64,000 nucleotides of DNA, from the NCBI GenBank assembly GCA_021209875.1, contig JAGYVD010000001.1, positions 2,294,001-2,358,000 of the forward strand, read 5' to 3'. Positions 1 through 10,630 of this stretch are shown in pieces. The translations under genes were made by a program, and so were the position numbers. The DNA is from Rosellinia necatrix (Eukaryota; Ascomycota; Sordariomycetes; Xylariales; Xylariaceae). The notes below the pieces were generated by a model. The model searched no databases. It had not been told where the DNA came from and was given only the letters and a program-made list of their open reading frames with translations. Positions within the stretch are counted from its first letter, which is position 1. Each line of letters begins with the position of its first letter.

Positions 1-345
1 CTTTTGCACAAGCCAAAAACAAACAAACTCGCATAACTACTCAAGTATCAATAACAATAACACGTATTACCGTAAATGCATTAAATTAAGTCAAAAGTGA
101 CCCTTTTATTCTAAAACAGATTCGATATTACTAGTAGGCATTGCGACGGCTGCAATAGTGGCAGTTGGTTCAGAGCCCAACTATACCTCTGGATTGGGAA
201 GAAAAACTGGAGTTAAAGAGAGAGAAGAGAACTACACACAGGGCCAACGGTCGAAGTTTTTACTTATACCTTCCACAAGTCCATTCACTGCGTGACTGGA
301 TGGACGCCGCATTCACTGCTTTCCACCCTTCAACTTTAACTTATC
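1..345. other. Intergenic / leader region, no gene recognised
   Basis: There is a 66-codon open frame at 165-365 (+), but it is in a different frame from the ASCH-like reading frame that follows and resembles no family I know. It is most likely leader sequence or lost 5' coding sequence of the damaged gene that follows. Confidence 0.5.
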
Positions 346-946
346 ATGGCAAAACGGACCAATGACAAATCCTGAATTACCAAGAGGGCACCAATAAAAC
401 CCAAGTCGCGTTCGGAGGGTCGGGCCGACCGCGCAGACCGTGTACCTACCGATGTTCTACTAGCCATTAAGACGGAACACTTAGCAAATATTGCCAGTAG
501 GAAAAAGAATCACGAGTATTGTAAATACCGGCTACCTGACGGGGTCGAACGGCTATGGTTATATGAAACAGCTAATGGGTGTAGTAACACGTTTATAACA
601 TACGTACTCAACTGTCCGCCTGAATTATTATACAATGTTGACTCCCTGGTTCCTGTATAGACACATTGCTGTGATCCCCGATTCAGTGCGACGTGTCCCC
701 GGCCAAGTCTTAACCGAACCCCCTGGCATTGGTAACGACGATTTTAATGCCGGGCTAAAACAGTCCAAATACGGTTATCCAATTTTTGAGTTATACGAGC
801 TGGTACAGCCAGTGACACTGGTTGAGATGAAGCCTAAGTGGAATATGGGTGCTCCAATGGGCTGGCGCTATGTGTCGTCTGAATTGTGGACTAACAGATG
901 GGGGAAGAATATCGATCGCAATTTAAAGGTTAAAAGGATGTTTTAA
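346..946 (+). pseudogene. ASCH/PUA-like domain protein, probably disrupted
   Basis: Two in-phase segments, 346-590 and 661-946, are joined by a plausible 70-nt intron (GTTTAT donor at 591, TATAG acceptor ending at 660, TGTTGAC branch-like site). The joined product reads from LLAIKTEHLANI through SRKKNHEY and LWLYE to NTHIAVIPDSV and QSKYGYPIFELYELV. This resembles the beta-barrel core of ASCH/PUA-like proteins, a fold that binds RNA or modified nucleotides. The only upstream in-frame ATG (346, MAKRTNDKS) is followed by TGA at 373-375. No GT lies between them, so splicing cannot remove that stop. Where I would expect arginine after NHEY, in a K-x-x-E-x-R-like motif, there is a Cys codon (TGT). 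Both TGA and TGT could come from CGN by C-to-T change, but that is inference. The alternative is an unrecognised 5' exon spliced to the AG at 383-384, leaving an intact gene. Confidence 0.55.
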
Positions 947-1417
947 TAGACAATATAGGTCAGTTTTTGTTTATATTTAGTTGGAGGATTATAATTTATT
1001 GTATATATAACTAGTTATTGATTTATAATTAATATAATAATTAATATTTATATCTTCATCTTGCTTACAACTTCGCTATTCAATCGCTACACCTTCGGTC
1101 GAATTCCTACCTGGTCGTTTCTTCATGTCTATGCACATGCGGTACCAATCACTAACAGCTTAAGCCGAAACGATGGTATAACAACATCGGACTACCCGAA
1201 AGGGCAGATCGACCCTACCGTTATCAAACGCTCAAGTGGTCTTGCCTCCTATGTACATTCATCCAGTTTATTCAGTATCGCATTTTTTATTTAGTTACCT
1301 ACAAGTTTCTAAGCATACAGATCTTATACATCGCTCCCTGCTCCGCTAGGCTTACTTGTAGGTGGTTACTTCATGAAATAGCCGAGTAGGCCCTCTGGGC
1401 GCTACGTCATCTCCCCA
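947..1417. other. AT-rich spacer, no gene recognised
   Basis: The first 110 bases are strongly AT-rich and hold the 3' side of the damaged ASCH-like gene. The rest has ordinary composition and one 77-codon open frame (1061-1294) with no recognisable family. I see no element ends or repeats here. Confidence 0.5.
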
Positions 1418-2838
1418 TCATAACTTAGGCAAGGCTTTCGAACGCATATCATATATCCCATGCTCGAACATCTCACAAAGCTCTCCCATCTTTGCGTCCC
1501 CCGGTGGGTATAGCTGTGCAGCGTAAAGCCCACAGATTCCAGACGATCTATCTGCAAACTAAGGTGGTCGAGTCAGCATATACTACATATCAAAATGAAG
1601 GCGGCGCCGCACTCACCCATGCTAAGTTTGGTAAACCGGACCAGGCCATCGACCCAGATTTCCTGCCGCCTGGCACGTCTTCCTCGTTTGTAATACCGCC
1701 CAGAGACCAATTCTTGGTCACCGAAGCAGGGATGTTTCCCATACCTACCCGGTTCTCCTCTATCGTCACAACTGCGTTCAACGCCGCCTTGGCTTTCTCG
1801 CTAAGACACGGCCGAAAAAACTCATCGGCGCTCTCCTTGTTCAGTAATTTTTGGTTCTTGTCAGTCGTGAGAATGCCCTGTATGATTTTCAGGTAATCCA
1901 CGGGAGTAGAGAAGAGACCCAGTCCCCCGAAGCAGCCCCCCCTTTCATTGTACTGCGGCCGCGCGTTGCTCCGGACAGCTTTTTTAGGGTTCTTCGGATC
2001 GCGCTTGCTCATATCCACGACCTTGGCCTGTAAATCCGGCCGCGTGTGCATATAGCTAGAAAAGACGATGTCGTGCACCCCAACCTTGCAGAAGATGTTC
2101 TCCTCGAAATACTGCTGTAGGCTGATGCCGCCGTTCACGCGCTCGATGGCGACGCCGGTCCAGTCCACGCCCGCGCCGTAGCACCACGAGTTGCCGGGCT
2201 CGAAGACGAGCGGGTAGCTGTAGCGGCCTTCGACCGCGTTGGAGCGGTTGGGGAGGGTGCGGTGCCATTTATGCCACGCCATCAACTTCGGGTGCGTCTC
2301 GTCGTATGCGATGCCAGACGAGTGGTTGAGCATGTGACGTAGCGTGATGGGCTTCGTGTGTGGCTCTAGGACGGGGCTCCCGTCGTCCCTGAAGCGCTTG
2401 ATGATCGGCAGGCCTCGGAATTCGGGAAGCACGTCGTAGATGGGCCCGTCGAGAGTTAGAAGACCGCGCTCACAGCATTGGAGCGCTGCCAATGCCGTGA
2501 CGACCTTGGTGCAAGATGCTATCCACATGACAGAGTCCAGTCCCAGCGGGGACTGGTCGGCGCCAGCACGGACAGACCGCTTTCCAAAAGCTCTCCCATA
2601 GTTAAATGTCCCTAATGACGCGTTAGCCCAGCACGCATTACCAAGGGGGCTAGGGTACCGAATCCCTTTCGGGGCCGGGCCGTGGCATTCGTGAGGGATA
2701 GGGGTAACGCGCTCTGGTGATGTTTTCCAACGTACCGATTTCATCAGTGGCCAAGAGAACAGCACCGGGGATCTCTTCGGAAGCGCTTGCGGCTTCAATT
2801 GCCTCCTCGAAAGATCTCATCTCTGGCAACAGTCTCAC
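1418..2838 (-). CDS. Beta-lactamase/transesterase-family serine hydrolase (LovD/EstB-like)
   Basis: The model has three exons: 2838-2736, 2611-1617 and 1558-1418 (introns 124 and 58 nt), giving 412 aa. Splicing is supported by family continuity: exon 1 ends in GAVLLATDEI and continues as GTFNYGRAFG, and exon 2 ends in GSMAWSGLPNLAW and continues as FADRSSGICGLYAAQ. The fold is that of class C beta-lactamase-like enzymes (beta-lactamase family PF00144). The nucleophile is S67 in S67-C-T-K70, and the likely tyrosine base is Y179 in the PG-x-x-W-C-Y-G-x-G-x-D-W block. The C-terminal AWSGLPN replaces the KTG box, as in fungal acyltransferases and esterases. Known relatives hydrolyse esters or transfer acyl groups in polyketide pathways, but there is no polyketide synthase in this window, so the substrate is unknown. 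No signal peptide is visible, so it is probably cytosolic. The start could be M7 (2820) instead of M1. Confidence 0.88.
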
Positions 2839-4385
2839 CTCAATTCCTCTCTAGTAGAGTGAACTTCCGGTTATCGATCCGAACATTTCGGCTCCATTTA
2901 CGATGGGTAAGGCTTGGCGTCTATGGGGAAAGAGTAAACCTCGGCATTACTCTAACTATTTGTAGGTATGTAGTTCGACCAATACGCTTAAGTAAGCAAA
3001 GCGCTTTTAACCACGACAACTATCAACGCCTGAGACTATTCTCATATCCTCCAATTATTGTTATTATTCTTATTATTATTATTTATTTTATTTTATTTAT
3101 ATATGGCTGTGAAATCAATCAATCCAGGTACCGGACTACACTAGTGTGGCCATTTCTCTAGATGTGGTTATTTAAGACCTAACGTTCGATACTTATTTGT
3201 CATCCATTTTCTAGGCCCATTCTGTTTATATGTACAGCCACTGATCTAGACAGATCTGACACCATGCTGGCGCTATTAAGAGCCGTTTTCAAATCTGCGA
3301 AATCCACAGAGCAAGTGAAATGGAAATTGAAATTGAGATTGAAATTGGAATACGATATACTATTTCTTTCAGGACGTGTTAACCATGCTTCATAGTGAAC
3401 GTGTACTTGCATCGCTCCATATTCTATCATCCGCTTCGGTTGGCATACATCATGGTCCTCGACATTGCTATAAGTCAGGATACACGGGGTGTAGAAGTAA
3501 TACAATATAGCCAGCGTACAGTCCCAAGAGTTATGCAATACATGTCTCGGAAAGCGCACTGTACAATCACTTGGTAGAGAAGCGATTCTGCCCGAAAGTC
3601 CTACGATAACGGAAGGGATTCAAAGCAACGCATTGATAAGGGCCTGAGAAGAAGCCAATGAAGCTGCCCTGGGCCCAGGACATGAGCGGTCTAGACAGCA
3701 TGACAAAGCCACCAATGCACACTCCTTGTATGTATGCACCCTGCCGTAACTTCCTACCATCACGCATGCACGTAAAAATCCGCTGGCAGTGAGTCAGCCA
3801 GGCACGCCAGGCATTCATTTGATCGCATTGCCTACTGCTCACCGGAAGGATTATCGGCTCGCCGCGTCTGATTGGCCATCATCGCGTTTCGCTGCAATGC
3901 CGGCAATGACTCAGCCCCCACACCGACCAGATAGTGGATGCTACCCCATATCTTGCCCCCACATGCGACCCCAGAATGGTGTCCAAAGAGGTAAGTGACC
4001 TGGGCTATCATAGGGCTGTACACTTGGTTGCCTCGCGGCTGCCTTGTCTGTCTCCATCTTACCGCATATGTACTGCAGTAGGCAGAGGTAGCAGGTATGT
4101 TAGTGGGTAGGTAGGTAGAAGTGTATAACCCGATAAGCGATGAAGTACCAACCTAACCTAGTCTGTGCGAAGGAAGGTGCCATAGAGTATGAGACGAGCT
4201 TCTTATATAAAACATCATGTTTGGTGCCCTGAGAAACGATGTTTCCTATCAAACCAAGCCTTCGCTTCTAGGCCATCGAGCGGGAATCGTCTGTTGGCGC
4301 CAATTTATATAACCACGTCAGCAACCACAGACATCCCCTCTCGCCTTGCCCCTTGCCCCTCCTATTACCAGTCGTTACCATTGCC
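2839..4385. other. Intergenic region between hydrolase and AAA ATPase starts
   Basis: This is a divergent promoter region of about 1.5 kb. It has an (ATT)n-like AT-rich patch near 3056-3100 and a TAGGTAGG motif near 4110. Open frames of 60-124 codons occur on both strands, but none resembles a protein family. About 60 bases before the AAA gene start there is a pyrimidine- and C-rich stretch, typical of fungal leaders. Confidence 0.55.
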
Positions 4386-7360
4386 ATGGCCAGAGGCAAG
4401 AGGAACACGGGCAGGCGTCCGGCGCAGCCCACCCAACGCCATACAGCACACAACGATCCCGCCATCATAGCAGCTCAGAAGGAAGCTGAGCGACGGGAGA
4501 GGATCCTCGCCGACACACGCCGCACCGCGGCCAAATGGCGACCCAAGATCCCCGAGGTTCGCAAGTGCAATTTTGAGAACTTCAAGAACCACTTCCACGG
4601 TCTTGATGAGAAGAGCTATGCCATTGACGTCCTAAGTACATACCACCGGGTCGACCTTTTTTATTTTATTATTATTATTTTTTTTTTTTCTCTTCTCTCT
4701 CGAGCGTTTGCTAATCCGTGATGATCGCAGTGCGCGGCACCACTCTCGATGGCCAGATCCGTCGCGAACAAGCCTACCGGCGCAAAGAGGAGCTGGCGCG
4801 GATCCGTCAGAGCTACATGCTCGCCTACGGCGGCCTTAAGGAGCAGTCTCGCACCTATGGCCCGCACACGAGGGACTCGGAGGAGAGGGTGCGGAGGGAG
4901 AAGAAGGCCGAGATCCAGCAGGCCACCGACACGGAGATCCACCGCATCCGTATCCAGTCTCAACCCATCCTAGGCCACCTGACCTCGTTACTCAACGATA
5001 CGGAGCAGAGGTCTACCCCTCGCACCTTCTTGCGTCCCTTCAAGTCTCTCGTCTACTTCCAGCCCAAGATGAAGGAGATCCTCGCCTCCCTCGAGGAGAA
5101 ATGGGCTGACGTCGAGGATCTCGATGACAGCTCATCCGAGAAACTAGACGACTCTACTCCAGAGGAAGCCGAATTCGTCGAGGCCGTAGATGAGAAGGAC
5201 ACGAGTGACGAGCAGTCCAAGGATGGAGATAAGGACGACGATGACGACGCCGCATCTATTGTCTCCGTCGACTCCAACGCTGAAGATCTGGACGGCATCA
5301 TGGATAGCGTTGAGGCGCTCCGGGATATGCGGTGCTACGTGAAATTCATCGATGAGGAGATCATGCCTCAGTATAACCAGTACAATGGTACCTCTGCTGA
5401 ACGCGTCAAATTCGATGACCTGTGGTCATTGTTCCGCGTCGGTGACCTTATTTGTATGCCGGCTGCCGGCGAAACAGCAGGCCGATACCACGAGATCTGG
5501 CGTATTTACCGCGTCGAGCTCCCCACACCCGAGGCAGGCTACCCTTCATCTGGGTGGGAATTCTTCATGGACGAGCTTCAACAGAACAATAAAAAGGAGA
5601 CATTTAACATTTTCGCCTACTACATCGACCACGACGGCAACAATTTCGGCGCTGTGCGGCATACGTTTAATATCTCCTCGTTCCCAGGTCAGTATTAAGA
5701 ATTCATATGTTGCCCTTACTAGCGTGTCCGTGAGGCGTGAGTGCTAACTTTCTGCAAAGGCGAACGTCTGATCGAGTCTCTTGAGGTCTTCCCCATCCGC
5801 TACCGCCATGACCATCAACAACTCTTATCAAACCTCAAGGACCAGGGGCGACAGTTTCAGAAGTTCCTCTCGGACCGGCACCAGGCCTACAACGCGTGGA
5901 CGCTTACACGCAACCCGCCCTTTGACACGGCCGACGCCGAGGACGAGATCTTGCGCGACGAGAATGGCGAGGACATGCGGCACCCCGAGTTCGTGGAGAG
6001 CGACGTCATCGTGGACATGGCCGAGGCGTACCAGAAGAACCCGGACTGGCGCCCCAACTTCCACCGTATGACCCCTAATAAGAGCGTCCGCTGTGACGCG
6101 GGGGACGATGACATGAAAATCCAGCATTGGCTCGACGCCAGCCGCCAGTCGCTCGCGTACGCCCAGACCGAAATTGTCCAGGTCGCTGATGGTGTCGAGA
6201 TGCGCCAGCGACGCGAGAATCTCGTCGTTGACACCTTCCTCAAGCAGCGCCTCAAGGGCACCCGCCGCTACGAGACCCAACCGCAGGCCCTCGAGCTCCG
6301 CGACGATGACCTTGTGCTGCTGCCAAAGCGCATGTTTGCCTACGTCCTGCGTGAGCGTCGCTTCATGCCCGTCAACACCAACTTCCTCAAGCCCATCCGG
6401 CGACAGCCTGGCGTCTTTGAGAATCTCAAGATCCTCAAGGATTACAAGGATATTGTGCGTGGCCTCGTTGCCTCTCACTTCCAGCGCAAGGCTCTTGAGC
6501 GCCGCTATGTTGACATGTCGACCGAAGGGCCGAGCCAGGATCTGATCCAGAACAAGGGCCGCGGCCTGGTCGTTCTTCTCCACGGTGTGCCCGGTGTCGG
6601 TAAAACCGCGACAGCCGAAGCAGTGGCCATGGAATACAAGAAGCCTCTATTCGTCATTACCTGCGGCGATCTCGGTCTTACGCCCCACGAGGTCGAGTCG
6701 TCACTGTCCAACGTGTTCCGACTCGCCCATCTATGGGACTGTGTCCTCCTACTCGACGAGGCCGACGTCTTCCTCTCGCACCGTTCCAAGCTCGACATGA
6801 AGCGCAACGCGCTCGTATCTGTCTTCCTGCGCGTGCTCGAGTACTACAACGGCTTGCTCTTCCTGACGACGAACCGAGTCGGTACTATCGACGAGGCCTT
6901 CAAGTCCCGCATCCACATGTCGTTGTACTACCCGCCCCTTGACAAGAACCAGACCCGCGACATTTTCCGCCTCAACATCGCCAAGCTGCGCGAAATCGAG
7001 GCCCAGCGCAACGAGATGACGGGTGAGCCCACCCTAGTCATCAAGGAGTCCCAGATCATCGACTTCGCCGGCAAGCACTTTGAGGAGAACGCCCGCTCCA
7101 CCGGCTGCTGGAACGGCCGGCAAATCCGTAACGCCTTCCAGATCGCGTCCAGTTTGGCTCACCACAACTACACCATCCAGACTGAGGCCGCCCGCGAGCT
7201 AGGCCAGCAGCCACCCGCCGCTCCCATGCTAGACCGTAGCCTGTTCGAGAAGGTGCAGATGTCGACGCAGAGCTTCGATCGCCACATGATGGAGACCAAG
7301 GGTTTCGATGCCGACTTGCCCTTGCGTAGCACCTTCTACCAGGAGGGCCGGTTTGAATAA
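4386..7360 (+). CDS. AAA+ ATPase with fungal N-terminal domain (DUF7025-type)
   Basis: Exons 4386-4635, 4731-5687 and 5760-7360 (introns 95 and 72 nt) give 935 aa. The start ATG sits in a GCCATGGCC context. The N-terminus is basic, then coiled and charged, with an acidic Asp/Ser/Glu-rich stretch at about residues 210-290. A domain containing VKFIDEEIMP, FDDLWSLFRVGDLI and GRYHEIWRIYRVEL follows and matches the fungal domain annotated as DUF7025. The C-terminal AAA module has Walker A GVPGVGKT (about residues 677-684), Walker B LLLDEAD (about 731) and a sensor-1 TTNR. The product belongs to a large Pezizomycotina group of single-AAA proteins whose substrate is unknown; remodelling of proteins or nucleic-acid complexes is only inference. 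It converges on the RING-CH gene, with 582 bp between stops. Confidence 0.93.
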
Positions 7361-7942
7361 GTATGTTGCTCTGTTCGAGCTAGTGATAAACGGGAACTGG
7401 AACGGGGTGGCGCATTGGAATAATGAGATCAACGACATGATATATTTTACTGCGCAGTTGCCATCTTTGCGTCAATGTGGTTCTTGTATTATCAACCTCT
7501 TGTTCGTAGCAAGCAGACTTTGTAAATGCTTAGGCAACTATGAATCCAAGCACAGCCGTAGTGGGCGTCTACTACTTACGATGGTGTCCATTTCACCATA
7601 TTGTTTTTTTTATGTCTTTTTAACGTGATGTTTTTTTATAGTACTTAATTCTTTGGGCGTTGCTGTAAGGCCGGCTGATGATTCGCAACCCAAACTTCGG
7701 TAAGCCTTCAGGAGGTATATGTGTGTCTAGTATTTCGGTCCAAGTGGGTTACTGCATGCTAGCCCAAGTGTCCAAGTCGGCGTTCAAAAGCCAGCCTCGC
7801 CTCTCTATCACGTTCATCCCAGGACGGAACTAAAGGGGAATCGCCGGAGGGCAAAGCTTCTCACGCCTGGGTATCCCACCTCATATGGTACATAAGTCGT
7901 AATGTTATCTATTATTAATCAAAGTCCCAGACGCCGCGACCG
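7361..7942. other. Convergent 3' intergenic region
   Basis: This stretch holds the 3' ends of two converging genes. It is T-rich around 7600-7640. No coding frame of note is present. Confidence 0.6.
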
Positions 7943-9323
7943 TCAGTCGCGGACGCGGCGCTTGTCCGAGTTCTTGATCCTCCTGTAAGGGCGGTTCATC
8001 ATCTTCCTGTACTTGACGTAGAGGAAGAAGACATCCTTCAGCACAACGAAGAGGCAGCCGCCTACAAAACTCCGGCCCCAACGCTCTTGTAGCAGACCAG
8101 TTGTCGGGCCGGCCAAAGGCCTGCTGACGAAACGAGGGGGAAGGAGTTGGCGCATTAGCTCACCTACCCCGTAGCACACACTCGGCCATAGTAGCGCGCC
8201 CGCGATGAAGTTTATCGGCGACCGGCCAGTCGCCTCAGCGATCCTGTTCCGCTGTCCGTCGCCGTTGTTAGGCGCTAGGTCGTCGTCGGCCTCGCCAATC
8301 TGGATATCGATCTCGAGATCTAAAATATTCATCGCTGGGGCATGCTCGGGCGGGGGTGCGACATCGTGGGTGGCTTGCGATCCATGGTCGACGTTCATGC
8401 TGCGAGCCCGCGCCGCCCAGGACCTTTCGAAGCTATCGGATACAGCCCTATGGAGGTGAAAGTAGGTTGATTTGAGGGCTGGATAGACGGCCATCACTTG
8501 GTTCGGGGATGGCGGCCAGGTGAAAGTATCGCTCGTGTAACTAGAGAGTGTAGCGTACTACTCGGGAAGCATTAGCCGGGAATAAAGCTCGCTTGCGGAC
8601 AGCGCAGAACAGTTTACATACCACTAATGATGCGGGAAGGGTGATGACGTCGCCCACATCCAGGCGGTTAATGATGAGGGCTGGCGCGATAAGAGGAAGA
8701 ATGCTGAAGTGGAGGAGGTTGATTGACGGGTCGTGCCGGGGACGGCGCACTATTTGGAGGAGAGGGGTGTTTTCGGCCTTGGCCGTCAGGAAGGCAATGG
8801 CAACCTCTGGGCCGGCGACCCAGGATAGGGCTTTGGCGCCGTAGACAGAGCTGCTGACCAGAGCACCAGACGCGATGAAGCCCAACAGGATCCTGGGCGA
8901 CCATCTCGAGAACTTGCGGTGCAGGAAGTTGCTGAGTTGGATGGCGGGATCGTACCGCTCGGTGATCAGGATGGGCGATTTGCAAACGGGGCATTTGACG
9001 TCTTTCACCTGGGCCTCGAGGTCGGTGACCCAGGCAAGTAAGCATTCCTGATGGCCTTCCAGGGAGCATTCGCAAGGCGTTGACCAGTCCGCCGGCAGAG
9101 TTGCCTTGGGCTCGTCGACGAGACAGACGAAGCATCGCCTGGTGTCCTCGGGCGGGTCGGAGCTAGGACGAGAATCGGAGCCGGAGGAGGCCTCGGTGGC
9201 TCGGTTGTCGAGAACGTGAGGGCTTGGGGCGGCATCACTGGCGTCGTTGGTGTCGTTGGCGTCGTTGGCGTCGTTGGCGTCGTTGGCAGATGGGCAGTCG
9301 GGCATGGCTGGGGAGGAAGCCAT
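7943..9323 (-). CDS. RING-CH (C4HC3) membrane E3 ubiquitin ligase
   Basis: Exons 9323-8622 and 8557-7943 (64-nt intron, GTATGT donor, GGCTAATGC branch) give 438 aa. The RING variant spans about residues 64-114: C64-x2-C67, C84-x-C86, H91-x2-C94 and C111-x2-C114. This is the C4HC3 spacing of the MARCH/Doa10 family, whose members pass ubiquitin to membrane-associated substrates. Downstream are hydrophobic segments consistent with membrane anchoring (LLGFIASGALVSSSVYG, then ILPLIAPALIINRL, and later SFVGGCLFVVLKDVFFLYV). The N-terminus carries an in-frame Asn-Asp-Ala repeat (residues about 13-30), encoded by a 9-nt minisatellite. It is much shorter than Doa10 and closer to small fungal RING-CH membrane proteins. 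Location (ER, vacuole or mitochondrion) cannot be read from the sequence. Confidence 0.9.
9238..9288. repeat. In-frame 9-nt minisatellite in RING-CH gene
   Basis: About five copies of a GTCGTTGGC-like unit on the plus strand encode Asn-Asp-Ala/Thr repeats on the minus strand. Length variation would stay in frame. Confidence 0.85.
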
Positions 9324-10630
9324 GTTTGAGCCGTCTCTCGGCGACGACGGTTGGCGATCAGGGAATTTGGTTGTAAGGAAAGTAAGTTGTAAGGAAAGTA
9401 AGTTGTAAGGAAAGTAAGTTGTAAGGAAAGTTGGTTGTAAGGAAGGTAGGTTAGTCAGTTGTGGGGAGTCAGTTGCACAGAGTCGTCTATAGACAGGCGG
9501 CCTAGTCTATGTAAATGCCAGCGCCATAATATAGACGGCTGTGGATAGGAAGTATCTCGGCGTGCCGGCCGTGATATATGATATATCGCAATGCGGGTAT
9601 AATAGGTAAGTATCTAGGAGTAATATTGAGAATGCTGTTCAGGTTAGGTATCCCCAAATGTCCAACTCGAATTTATCCCAAAACGGGTTAGGCACCAGGC
9701 AATCAGTCGCAAGCAGGGGTCTGCCCTATGAGATCATCAAAGCAGGCAACCATGTACCCCCGACACCTATTTTGTCCCAGAAGATACAATAGGTCAGTAA
9801 GCTAATGGCATTTCAAGGGGAAGGTACGACCTACAGTGCCCCGTAGTCACTTCCATATAACCTCGCTATACACTACTGGGCATTACTTTTATTATTTCTA
9901 TTACTTTTATCTTCTACACAAACTCAATGACAATCAAGAGTATCCAACCCAATTTCGTGAGCATCACTGGTATAGGTAGGTATCCTGTCTTACCCACGCG
10001 GGCGTAGTCTCCTGCCACCACGATAGAGGAACACCGGGAAACTTGAAAACATGACGTTAAATCCAAGAAACAGTATGCGCCTTCTGTGATGGGAATGCTT
10101 TCTTCGGCCATGGCAACTCGCCCCGCCCACTACCCATGAGCTCAGCTACGAAACCCAACGCATGATATACGTGTCGTTTCCAGCGCCCAACTCGGCTTAG
10201 AAAATCACCACCGAGAAAACATAACTTGGCGGAGATGATTCATCGGAATTGACCATGGCCGGTAGTGTCGCGGTTGGGAGGGTCATGCCTTTCCTAGCAT
10301 ACCATTGCGGCAACACACAAAAAGCGAATTAAAATAGGGGTGGTTTTGCTTCCGGCTGCGTGAGAAAACGAACTCGTGTGTATAGCCAATACTTAGATTC
10401 GGGGGTTTGGTGGGGAGGGGGGAAGGGAAGGCTGGGCCTATCAAACCTCAACCTTACACTAGGGGCCGGACCCTGAACATGGAACTGCTCTCCATTCTAA
10501 TATCTATATCATTCTAGACTCTATGGTCGTTCCATTAAATTCCTTTCTCGTTCCCAAGTTGGCAGATTCCCCAATGAAATATCGCTCGGTGCATAACCTA
10601 AACGTGATAAGCGCCAACGGCGCAAGCCCA
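9324..10630. other. Intergenic region between RING-CH start and aminopeptidase 3' end
   Basis: This region contains the RING-CH promoter, with a 16-nt tandem repeat at 9370-9449, and the 3' flank of the aminopeptidase gene. Short open frames such as 9914-10111 (-) have no recognisable family. Confidence 0.55.
9370..9449. repeat. 16-nt tandem repeat
   Basis: Four to five copies of TTGTAAGGAAAGTAAG occur, the last ones diverged. The array starts about 45 bases upstream of the RING-CH start codon, within its likely leader or promoter. Confidence 0.9.

Noticed and set aside
5828..6583. 251-codon open frame on the minus strand inside the AAA ATPase gene
   Set aside because: It lies antisense to a strongly supported exon with Walker motifs. 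Its composition mirrors GC-rich codon use on the other strand and it has no family resemblance.
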